DNA from: Lyophyllum atratum
Lineage: Eukaryota; Basidiomycota; Agaricomycetes; Agaricales; Lyophyllaceae
NCBI GenBank assembly: GCA_014905825.1
Contig: JACGCN010000013.1
Coordinates: forward strand, 1,364,001 to 1,428,000
Reading direction: 5' to 3'
DNA length: 64,000 nucleotides
In this document: in pieces, positions 56,950-64,000 of the stretch
Layout: the number at the start of each line of letters is the position of its first letter
Position numbering within the stretch: position 1 is the stretch's first letter
The notes under the pieces: model-generated
What the model saw: the letters and a program-made list of their open reading frames with translations, nothing else
Told to the model about the DNA's origin: nothing
Database searches by the model: none
Position numbers and translations under genes: made by a program

Positions 56950-57573
56950 ACGACGATCTGAGGAGGGTGCCAAGAAGAATCTTTATAGGTTGAGCCAAGG
57001 TCGAGGTGTAGAGTAACGCACAGGTTGGTGTAGAATATGTAATGTAGCGAGGATAAGGCGTGTCTCGCTGCTCGTGGCGCTGCGGATTCACTTGAGATTT
57101 TGTTAGCTTGCAAATTTGACTTATACTCGGTCTCCACAGCCCGCCCTATAGCCACCAACGCCCTCGTCGTCTACATCCCATCATAGATACCGCCCGAACA
57201 CTGTAGCCGCATAACTCGAGGATGGTGATGAGCGACAGACGCTCGATTTCACGAGGGAGAGGTAAGGGGAGAAGAGGGTGTCGGTCCTCCGTGGGTCTCA
57301 TACTAACGCGAGATGTTCTGCGGAGGAAAAGGAAAGAAAAGTTTTTGCAGCTGGGAGAGAGTGAGGGAGAGACGCGATAGGATAAGACTTGTGGGAACTA
57401 GGAGTTCAAGTCACCGCTCTTGACTAAACTTGTTTTTGGCATTGACAATGACGACGACATGCATCCTCACGACTCTGCGCTCCTGTTCCATATACCGCTA
57501 TCTTTAGCTCAACGAGGAATCTTTCTTCTACTTCGAGTTAACTCAAAGTCAAATTAGCGCAGTATGATAATAT
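56950..57573. other. intergenic, no gene recognised
   Basis: About 620 bp between two minus-strand genes. No coding evidence; the left half should be the promoter of the His-rich protein gene. Confidence 0.5.
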
Positions 57574-59297
57574 CTACGCTCGCTCCTCCCGATACCACTC
57601 TCCTCTTGTTGAATTCGCCTTCTCTAAATTTCCCCGCGAGTGCTTTACGAGCCCCTTCTTGAGGCGATATGTTACGGTGTAGCCACACCTCCCGTTACCG
57701 CATGTATGCTCGAGTTTAACCACTTGCTTCTTGGCCAACTCGACTTTGGTGGGCTTCCCCCATGGCTTGAATGCACCGCATTTGGGGCAGCTGTAAGGAG
57801 CTGGCTCACCGAATGGCTTTGCTGCCTGATGTGCCCAGGTGTACCTCATGGTTACCATGCCTTTTTGCAGCATGTACACGTCGGTGTGAGCTCCGACGCC
57901 CTGGAAGTCGTCGAGGATCGCATCCCACCGCTTTTCATGCACGAACCAGGCAACAGATGCTGCTTGTAGGAGCGGATTTGTCAGACAAGGCTGCATATGC
58001 GCTTGGCCAAAGGCCATTACCCATGCGAAGAAGCCTCTACATTAGGGACGGTATAAGTGAGAAAGGTATGTCATCGGTATCATGCCGAGCTCACCGATCT
58101 GCAAAGGCTTTTATGTCCTTGTAGGCTTCGTCGACGGTCATCATGGCCCCGCAGACCAGCATGGTCAACGTGCTTCGCCCTCCCACTTGGAACAAATCCG
58201 TCAACGATGGCGGAAAGAGGTTCTCAAGCACCTGTTATTAATATTTGATTAACAATATCTGCTAAGGTATGATGATTTGCGCACTGCCGCTACTGTGTCT
58301 GCACCCTGGGCTCCAACCGTATAATGCAGGTCTCCGCGGTCCGGATCGCTGTGGTCTGTAAAAAAAACTGCAAATGTCCGAAAACTGCATGGTATCTTGT
58401 TAGATGACCTTCGGCCCATGTCAGAGTTAACGTTAGCGCACCGTCTCAAATCCCCGTTTTTCAGGCGGTTCACAAGGATGTCTACTTTGCTGTTGTACTC
58501 TTCAAACTTCGTATCGCTCCCCATGTCCCAGGGTAGGTCGATGAATGCAACGTTATTCGGGAGGTAAGGTGCAAGATTGTGGAAAACCACTCTGGCTGAA
58601 TCGCCGTTTGGATTGACGGATGCTAACCGGACAGAGATGACTACGAGCGCAGGCGAGCTGCAGAGCGCGAATGATTCTCGGGTGGTTGGCCCTCCAGACA
58701 AACGTGCCGGCTCTGTTGCGTTTGAAAAGCCCTTTTTCGCGGTCATAAGGTTATCAGTTTCTCAGTAGATAGTATGCATACTCACGAAATAAGGAGCGAT
58801 ATTCCATTTGTTTGTACCCTGTGGGTGGAGGTGGCAAGACGGGCAGCAAAATTTGTCCTCGTCGCGCAGCAGTGGAGGGAAATTGATGCAACGATCGCAG
58901 ACCACCCGTTTGCAGGTATTGCAATTGACGGCATTACCTCCGTTGCGACACCCTGAGCAAAACTTCGCGTCCCATGAGGTCAACAATACGCGCAGCTGGG
59001 ACGTCATGAACTCACTGTATTGTGGCCGTCGTCGCCGCCGTCGACTTTCATGATGTCGTCCGCTGTGTCTATGTCATTGTGCGGCGCCACTGGTAACCAG
59101 GCTTTAGAATTTGCTGCGGCGGGAGCCTGGTCGGTTGCAGTGCTGCTCTTTTTCTTGACGGGGGCCTTCTTGCGGGTGGATCGCCGACCGTCTTGTCCCA
59201 TGTCATCGAGCGGACGCGCTCGTTTCCTGGAAGGTAGGGGCACGCGGGGTGCAGGTTCGCCAGTTGATTTATCCGCTGTTTGCGATGTTCGAGGCAT
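57574..59297 (-). CDS. Zinc-finger protein with possible caspase-like core
   Basis: Not recognised as a named family. Exons join in phase with 50-60-nt introns. The N-terminus MPRTSQTADKSTGEPAPRVP is basic with nuclear-localisation-like clusters (RKRAR, RKKAPVKKK). Exon 2 has a PHD/RING-like Cys array: FCSGCRNGGNAVNCNTCKRV, VCDRCINFPPLL, FCCPSCHLHP. The core has alternating strands: LVVISVRLASV, NVAFIDLPWDMGS, then RFRTFAVFFTDHSDPDRGDL and, in the next exon, RSTLTMLVCGAMMTVDEAY. A hydrophobic strand ending in His and a later strand ending in Cys is the layout of caspase/CHAT peptidases, but this is only an analogy. The C-terminal exon has a zinc-ribbon (CPKCGAFKPWG, HTCGNGRCGYTV). About 470 residues. 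Start 59297 was chosen over an upstream Met at 59423, which adds no family-like sequence. Confidence 0.65.
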
Positions 59298-59639
59298 GAT
59301 AGAACTCGATTTGGAGAATTCGACGCGTATGTTCAAGTTGGCGGAGCTGAACTTAAAATAGTCACATGATCGCGTTTTCTGCTTTTCCACGCGTTTAATT
59401 GGCTCGCCTCGGAGTCCTGCCACTTCGAAGCTTCACCCGCCAACTTCTCGCCTTCCCCAATATATATGCAGTGGCACAAGATTGCGGCGTATGCAGCGGA
59501 AGGATCTTTCTAAAACGTTAGCGTGCTCACAGCACACCCGGAAGTTCGGGGCTCCAGCCGGTATAGACCAGATGCAGCGCTAAGAAATGCCAGCACTCTT
59601 CCACCCAAGGTTAACGTTAAGGACCCAAGCAGGGCTAGA
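59298..59639. other. intergenic, no gene recognised
   Basis: A promoter-sized gap upstream of the zinc-finger gene. No coding evidence. Confidence 0.5.
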
Positions 59640-59999
59640 TGATCAGTAGAGGCGGCGCAGCTTGTTCAAAATGCTGCGACACTCTTCGTGGAGCGGCTGC
59701 TGCTTGGCTCATCGCTCTTGATTTCGCATTTAAGCGCCTACAATGAGGACGTGTTGAAGGTCCATATAAGGGATGTACCATTGGATGACAAGGATTTCGG
59801 AAGCTACATATGGAAGATCGAAAGGGTGGGCATATATGACAGGGGCATCCACAATTTGCTGGAATTGGTGCCAAGCTTCATCTTCCTTGATGCCTTCGTC
59901 GATTCGCTGGCCGAGAAATATAGGTCAGTTATGCATACATCGCACATGACAGACCCAGAACGCACCTCTTTCAGCGCCTGCCGCTCCACAAATTCCTGA
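59640..59999 (+). pseudogene. Exon-like fragment of an unidentified protein
   Basis: The plus strand reads EAAQLVQNAATLFVERLLLG, SSLLISHLSAYNEDVLKVHI and WKIERVGIYDRGIHNLLELV without stops, with a protein-like pattern of hydrophobic positions, ending after a possible donor (ataggtcag) following AEKY. Flanking sequence gives no continuation on either side, so it is probably an isolated fragment like its neighbours. Family not recognised. Confidence 0.35.
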
Positions 60000-60189
60000 A
60001 AAAGGCTCAATATCGATATCGAGGACCAAAAAAAGTAAATCGAGAACCCACCTTCCGCATATAAAGTGTGCGCGACTGCATTGGTGGCAGCATCACCAGC
60101 GTTGTTAGCGGCGCGGAGAAGTTCCCCCCATCATCCTCATCATTCCCACTTGACTCGCCTGCCCTGGACTCCCCGGCTCATCAAAATCA

Positions 60190-60556
60190 AAATGTCCACT
60201 CGGAAATGACGGCTTGCTCGAGGGTCAGCTGAGGAGCGATCTTCTTGCTCAGCTAAGTCACAAACGCGCTAGAATTTTCGGGAATGAAACCAGCTGTGAA
60301 CGTTTACTAATCTCAGCGATGGCTCTGAAATAGTTGATGTGAGTGAACAGACCTTGCGAAGCCGCGATCGGGCTCATCTCGCATTTCAGGAAAGTGCAGA
60401 GGGCCCCAAGAAGGTGGCAGGCAGTGCCACGCAACTCCTCGTCGTTTATATCAACATTGAGGAGCCCCACGCGAAGCAAGGTTGTTGGAACATTTGAGAA
60501 AACGGGAGATGTTCTGTTAATGGTGCTTGAACTTCTTTCAGATGACCTTTGGAGGT
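60190..60556 (-). pseudogene. Fragment of IRA/neurofibromin-type RasGAP gene with premature stop
   Basis: The minus strand reads TSPVFSNVPTTLLRVGLLNV, DINDEELRGTACHLLGALCT and FLKCEMSPIAASQ; a gtctgt-acag intron then joins AGFIPENSSAFVT, a TAG stop (60253-60255), and LSKKIAPQLTLEQAVISEW. This matches, as far as I recall, the armadillo-like region of fungal IRA/neurofibromin Ras GTPase-activating proteins, in which Gln is usual at the position of the TAG. The fragment ends after about 120 residues, and the catalytic GAP domain is absent. Its 5' side is cut by the KDZ transposon end at 60557. Confidence 0.7.
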
Positions 60557-60575
60557 CTTTACACTCCCCCACCTA
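60557..60575 (+). repeat. left terminal inverted repeat of KDZ element
   Basis: ctttacactcccccaccta, an exact reverse complement of 63533-63551. Similarity continues imperfectly inward (tcc-atcgga). Confidence 0.85.
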
Positions 60576-61536
60576 ATCCTATCGGATCCGATCGGACTCC
60601 TAGGACATCCTAGGACATCCTAGGACTCCGATCGGACTAGTTGGTACTACAAATCATCAATAAATGATAGACTTCGGACCGTCCGAGTCCGACAAAATCC
60701 TATCGGAGTCCGATCGGACATCGGATCGGACTCGGAATCCGATAGGATTTTGTCCTATCAGACTCCGATAGGACTCCTAGGACAACCAGTTAGGACTACC
60801 AATGTCATTACTAGTATTACTAGTAACACTAGTAATATTGGTAGTAGTTGTAGTAGTAATAAAATAACTACAACGTCGAGAGTTGAACACTCGACCTCGG
60901 GCGGGTGATTACTAATCAACACTAAGTTGACAATCCAAACCGCTGGTCCATAGGGCTGTTGCAAAACCAACTACCAAATGCTACAGAACATGTTCGACAG
61001 CGGGCCCGTGCGCTCCGTCACATGATGGTTGAAACATCATCATCATTTTCTTTGTTGACTGTTCCTCAACCACCACCACCGTCGCCGTCGCCCTCTCCAC
61101 CCCCCCGCTGCATCCCCTCGGCGCCGCCGGCCGGTGCGCACGCAACAACGCGCAGGACACCCCACAACGCCCCTCAAGCCCCCCCGCGACGCCCGAAGAC
61201 CACGAGAAGGAAAGGGAAAGCAGGGGAGGCAACCAGGGCAGGCCCCAGTTGGGGGAGAGCCGCCAGGTGCGCCGTCGCACCCACCTCCGCTCCACCACTG
61301 ACCCCTTGACCCCCAGCACGACCGCCAGAGGCCACACATACGGCTACCCGCCCCTGCGAGCCCGCCCGGTCCACCCCGCTGGCCACCTCGGGTGCCACGT
61401 CACGCAGCCCCGCCCGACGGCACCCGACCGACACGGGCCACGATACCCACCCATCCGCCACGTCACCCGGCGTGATCGACAGCGCACGCCCGCGAACATC
61501 ACACCAGCCCACACCCGCCACGTCACCAGCGCGACG

Positions 61537-61845
61537 CGACACCGCACGCCCACCGCCACCCACATGCCCAACCACCACGACACCCAGCGCCACGCGACCA
61601 CCACACACCCGCCACGTCACCAGCGCCACGCGACACCGCACGCCCACCGCCACCCACATGCCCAACCACCACGACACCCAGCGCCACGCGACCACCACAC
61701 ACCCGCCACGTCACCAGCGCGACGCGACACCGCACGCCCACCGCCACCCACATGCCCAACCACCACGACACCCAGCGCCACGCGACCACCACACGCGCCC
61801 AACCGCCATGACACCCAGCGCGACGAGCCCAACCGCCACATCACC
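61537..61845 (+). repeat. 94-bp GC-rich tandem repeats
   Basis: Units start at 61537, 61631 and 61725 (cgacaccgcacgcccaccgc at each), giving a 94-bp period with at least three near-identical copies and a partial one. The surrounding 60990-61970 segment is also C-rich on this strand and stop-poor in most frames on both strands, which explains the long overlapping open frames. I do not regard those frames as genes. Confidence 0.85.
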
Positions 61846-62002
61846 CAGAGCGACACGACACGACACCGCGACGCACCCCCGCCCATGTTCGCCGCGTCGA
61901 CCACCGCCGTGTCACCCGCCCACATCCCCACAGCCGCGCATCCGTGCGCGCCTTTTTCCTTTTTATCTAAGTAGTCAATCCTCATGTATTAGATAGTTTC
62001 AA

Positions 62003-62896
62003 ATGATAAGTTTGGATCTTTTGAATGCTCGTGGTGGCTCATTCTGTGCTTTTCATGAAAACCAATTTGGAGCTAGGTGCCGTGTGCGTGATTGCACAAA
62101 TAATAAAGAGCCTGGAACACAGGCCTGTACAAGGCACCAAGCATCTTGGAACAAACATGTGCAACAGCACAGTCGTGCTAATTTAACTGGTGTACGAAGG
62201 ATCCTTCAACGCCCTAGTGAAAGACTTCCTTGGCAGCCTGTAACTGGTGAAAGAAATACCCAACCACATGACCAACTGCCTCCTGAAGAACAAGTTCGAA
62301 AGAATTACTTCAGTCCGTCACGATTCTACTGTGTTGAAACAATCTGTGCGCCTTGCGGAGTTGTAATTGCATGGGCAAAGTTTGCAAAATCAGAATCACC
62401 AACAAACATACTGCAGTTTATGGATTTAGTGTATCCAACTGCAGATTCTCGCCCAGATTATGTGTGCATTGATAAGGCCTGCCTGGTCCTGCGGACTGTT
62501 GCTGTAAATCCCAATTTTCAAAGCTGGATAGACACTAGTCGGTTCATTGTTGATGCATACCATTACGGAAATCATCGCACAACAGACCGAATGTGTCAGG
62601 AATATTGCAATCCTGCTCCTACAGATGGATCTGCTCCAAATCTGGTAATTGTGGAGCAGGATAGGCAGGGTAGACCACAGTATAAACGTGCTTTTAATAC
62701 ACAAGCATGTGAACAGCTGAATGCTTGGATGGGTGGCTTTGAATCAATTCTAAAAAGAATGGTTCCTAGCAACTTCAACTGGTTTTTGCATACCATGTTG
62801 TTCTATCATACAAGTATTGTGATTCAAAAGCAGCAGCAAAGTGCTGAAGATATAGAGGAAGATGATGAGGCACAGGAAGTTGAGGAGGACATGTAA
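62003..62896 (+). CDS. KDZ transposase, C-terminal part with CxC6-like cluster
   Basis: Transposase of the KDZ superfamily, which expanded in Agaricomycete genomes. The open frame has 297 residues. Near the N-terminus is a Cys cluster of the CxC6 type: CRVRDCTNNKEPGTQACTRH. The catalytic-domain end includes FYCVETICAPCGVVIAWAKF, VYPTADSRPDYVCIDKACLV, SWIDTSRFIVDAYHYGNHRT, CNPAPTDGSAPNLVIVEQDR, FNTQACEQLNAWMGGFESIL and FNWFLHTMLFYHTSIVIQKQ. The acidic tail ends with EEDM. A complete KDZ transposase is several hundred residues longer, with a CxC5 region and the first catalytic acids upstream; these are missing. The ORF is A/T-rich compared with all neighbours, unlike the GC-rich block directly before it. 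An upstream exon inside that block was not found. Confidence 0.85.
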   Translation: MISLDLLNARGGSFCAFHENQFGARCRVRDCTNNKEPGTQACTRHQASWNKHVQQHSRANLTGVRRILQRPSERLPWQPVTGERNTQPHDQLPPEEQVRKNYFSPSRFYCVETICAPCGVVIAWAKFAKSESPTNILQFMDLVYPTADSRPDYVCIDKACLVLRTVAVNPNFQSWIDTSRFIVDAYHYGNHRTTDRMCQEYCNPAPTDGSAPNLVIVEQDRQGRPQYKRAFNTQACEQLNAWMGGFESILKRMVPSNFNWFLHTMLFYHTSIVIQKQQQSAEDIEEDDEAQEVEEDM

Positions 62897-63049
62897 ATAC
62901 TTTTGTATCTGACTATGTTTAATATCTATTGAATTGTTGCTAAGTTCAAGTCCGATAAAAGTCCGATCGGACTGTCCTAGGAGTCCGATCAGACAGTGAC
63001 AAATTCTATATAGAACTACTAAGTCTCTTGTCAGTAGTAAGAATAGTGC

Positions 63050-63450
63050 TTATACATAGCAAAGTCCGATCGGACTCCTAGGACAGTCCGATCGGATTGA
63101 AAGACAGCCTGCATAGAACTATTGATCTCCTTATAAATGGAAAGACTAGTAGGAGTCCGATCGGAGTCCTAGGACAGTCCGATCGGACGACGACAGAATT
63201 TGTATAGGACTATTGATATATAGTAGTGATACTAAGAGTAAGACTAATGCTTATACATAGCAAAGTCCGATCGGACTCCTAGGACAGTCCGATCGGATTG
63301 AAAGACAACCTGCATAGAACTATTGATCTCCTTATAAATGGAAAGACTAGTAGGAGTCCGATCGGAGTCCTAGGACAGTCCGATCGGACGACGACAGCAT
63401 TTGTATAGAACTACTGATATATAGTAGTGATACTAAGAGTCCGATCGGAC
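63050..63450 (+). repeat. 201-bp tandem repeat in KDZ subterminal region
   Basis: The block beginning tatacatagcaaagtccgat occurs at 63051 and 63252 and is nearly identical over a 201-bp period. Each unit contains two palindromic cassettes of tccgatcgga and cctagg separated by about 60 bp. Similar cassettes line the left subterminal region (60580-60780). They are probably transposase-binding sites. Confidence 0.8.
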
Positions 63451-63532
63451 TCCTCAGACGTTCCGATCGGACTCCTAGGAGTCTTAGGACCTTCCGATCG
63501 GACTCCTAGGAGTCCTAAGAGTCCGATCGGAC

Positions 63533-63551
63533 TAGGTGGGGGAGTGTAAAG
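63533..63551 (-). repeat. right terminal inverted repeat of KDZ element
   Basis: taggtgggggagtgtaaag, an exact reverse complement of the left end at 60557-60575. Confidence 0.85.
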
Positions 63552-63632
63552 TACTGGACCTTTGGCTGATCGAATCGCCTATATGCGAGTAAGACGAGAG
63601 TATGACTGAGCAATGAAAAGAATACTAACCCT

Positions 63633-64000
63633 CAAGAAGTTCATCTTTGGGAATCGACTGGACAAATGTATCCAGTGCCTCCCATGCTGCGGCATGGACT
63701 TCAACTTGCGAGTCCTCAAGAAGCGAAACCAGCTTGGCGTATCCAATCGATACGATACAGCGGGGAGTCCAACTCTGATTCTTCGCAGAAGATTGCGAAG
63801 AACTTGCAGCCGCTGGCACGTCGCTTGGGGGTTTCGCTTTTCACCCTGGACGGAAAGCAAGAAGTTAGATCGGTGGGTGGAAAACTTGTCGCAGATCACA
63901 AACCATCCCAGGAGTACCATCATGAGGGTGGTGGGGCCCTCAGCGTCACCGACTGAAACAAAGAGCGAGCGAATGGTTTCGTCCAGGACATCTCGTAGTT
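63633..64000 (-). pseudogene. GCN1-like HEAT-repeat gene fragment with frameshift
   Basis: Reading from the right edge on the minus strand: VLDETIRSLFVSVGDAEGPT, TLMMVLLGW, an intron, FAIFCEESELDSPLYRIDWI in one frame, then LVSLLEDSQVEVHAAAWEAL and DTFVQSIPKDELLE in the next. This matches the C-terminal HEAT-repeat region of GCN1, the ribosome-associated activator of the Gcn2 kinase. One extra base between IRQ and LVSLLEDS (near 63731-63734) breaks the frame, and the sequence stops resembling GCN1 soon after DELLE, about 80 bp before the KDZ element. The gene continues beyond the window, so only its 3' side is visibly damaged. A sequencing error could mimic the single frameshift but not the abrupt loss. 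Confidence 0.72.

Larger units (their letters stand above)
60557..63551 (+). mobile_element. KDZ-type DNA transposon, internally altered
   Basis: Bounded by perfect 19-bp terminal inverted repeats (left 60557-60575, right 63533-63551). It carries the C-terminal part of a KDZ (Kyakuja-Dileera-Zisupton) transposase at 62003-62896. Inside the ends are many short palindromic repeats built from tccgatcgga and cctagg. The 5' part of the transposase is absent; a GC-rich segment with 94-bp tandem repeats fills 60990-61970. I see no target-site duplication next to the repeats, and the two flanks belong to different broken genes. The copy is probably non-autonomous. Confidence 0.8.

Noticed and set aside
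60870..60975. tRNA-like stretch inside the KDZ element (reverse strand gtcgagtgttcaactctcgac)
   Set aside because: A T-arm-like hairpin and B-box-like gttcaactc are present, but no acceptor stem of seven pairs could be formed, so it is not called as a tRNA.
61174..61985. Several overlapping long frames on both strands in the KDZ GC-rich block
   Set aside because: They translate tandem DNA repeats in every frame and show no protein family signal.
63050..63520. Regularly repeated palindromes that look like a CRISPR array
   Set aside because: Spacing is irregular, intervening sequences are themselves repeated, the context is a eukaryotic transposon, and no cas-like genes occur.

Overview
The window looks like nuclear DNA of a mushroom-forming basidiomycete (Agaricomycetes). 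The genes carry many short introns of about 45-60 nt, and the enzyme set fits a litter or wood decomposer: a GH55 glucanase, a GH105-type hydrolase and a laccase. Lineage-typical families are also present: KDZ transposon, Crypton-type and retroelement tyrosine recombinases, an NLR-type N-terminal domain, and F-box and dynamin genes. There are no operons. Genes lie on both strands and most gaps under 1 kb carry nothing recognisable. Multi-exon models were read by eye from domain continuity and GT/AG (sometimes GC/AG) sites, so minor exon boundaries are approximate.

Layout. 1-5.6 kb: a truncated GH55 exo-beta-1,3-glucanase and an NAPE-PLD-like metallo-beta-lactamase-fold phospholipase, both minus strand. 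6.3-11.25 kb: a decayed tyrosine-recombinase retrotransposon (gag with zinc knuckles, reverse transcriptase, RNase H, tyrosine recombinase) with two apparent spliceosomal introns. 12.3-24.1 kb: two lineage-specific proteins, an orphan NLR-type N-terminal domain, a GH105-like hydrolase, a zinc-finger protein and a mitochondrial-type cyclophilin. 24.3-37.7 kb: an F-box protein, a LamB/YcsF (PxpA) gene followed by a urea carboxylase-like gene, and a laccase. 38.8-43.9 kb: tRNA-Thr(UGU) with intron, a dynamin-like GTPase and a membrane protein. 44.9-48.4 kb: a stand-alone retroelement-type RNase H gene and a PIN-domain protein. 50.2-52.7 kb: two paralogues of an unrecognised family with short tandem repeats between them.

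From about 53 kb rightward the DNA is rich in mobile and broken sequence: a Crypton-like tyrosine recombinase, a frameshifted mitochondrial RNA polymerase fragment, and broken pieces of an IRA/neurofibromin-type RasGAP gene and a GCN1 gene on either side of a 3-kb KDZ-type transposon with perfect 19-bp terminal inverted repeats. Two intact-looking multi-exon genes sit inside this stretch: a His-rich secretory or membrane protein, and a two-zinc-finger protein with a possible caspase-like His/Cys arrangement.

The clearest functional link is the PxpA/urea carboxylase-like pair, which together holds homologues of all three prokaryotic 5-oxoprolinase subunits plus biotin carboxylase and biotinyl domains. 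The most unusual genome biology is two classes of tyrosine-recombinase element, a retroelement-type RNase H outside any element, and a KDZ copy whose 5' half is a GC-rich 94-bp tandem-repeat block and whose flanks come from two different genes.
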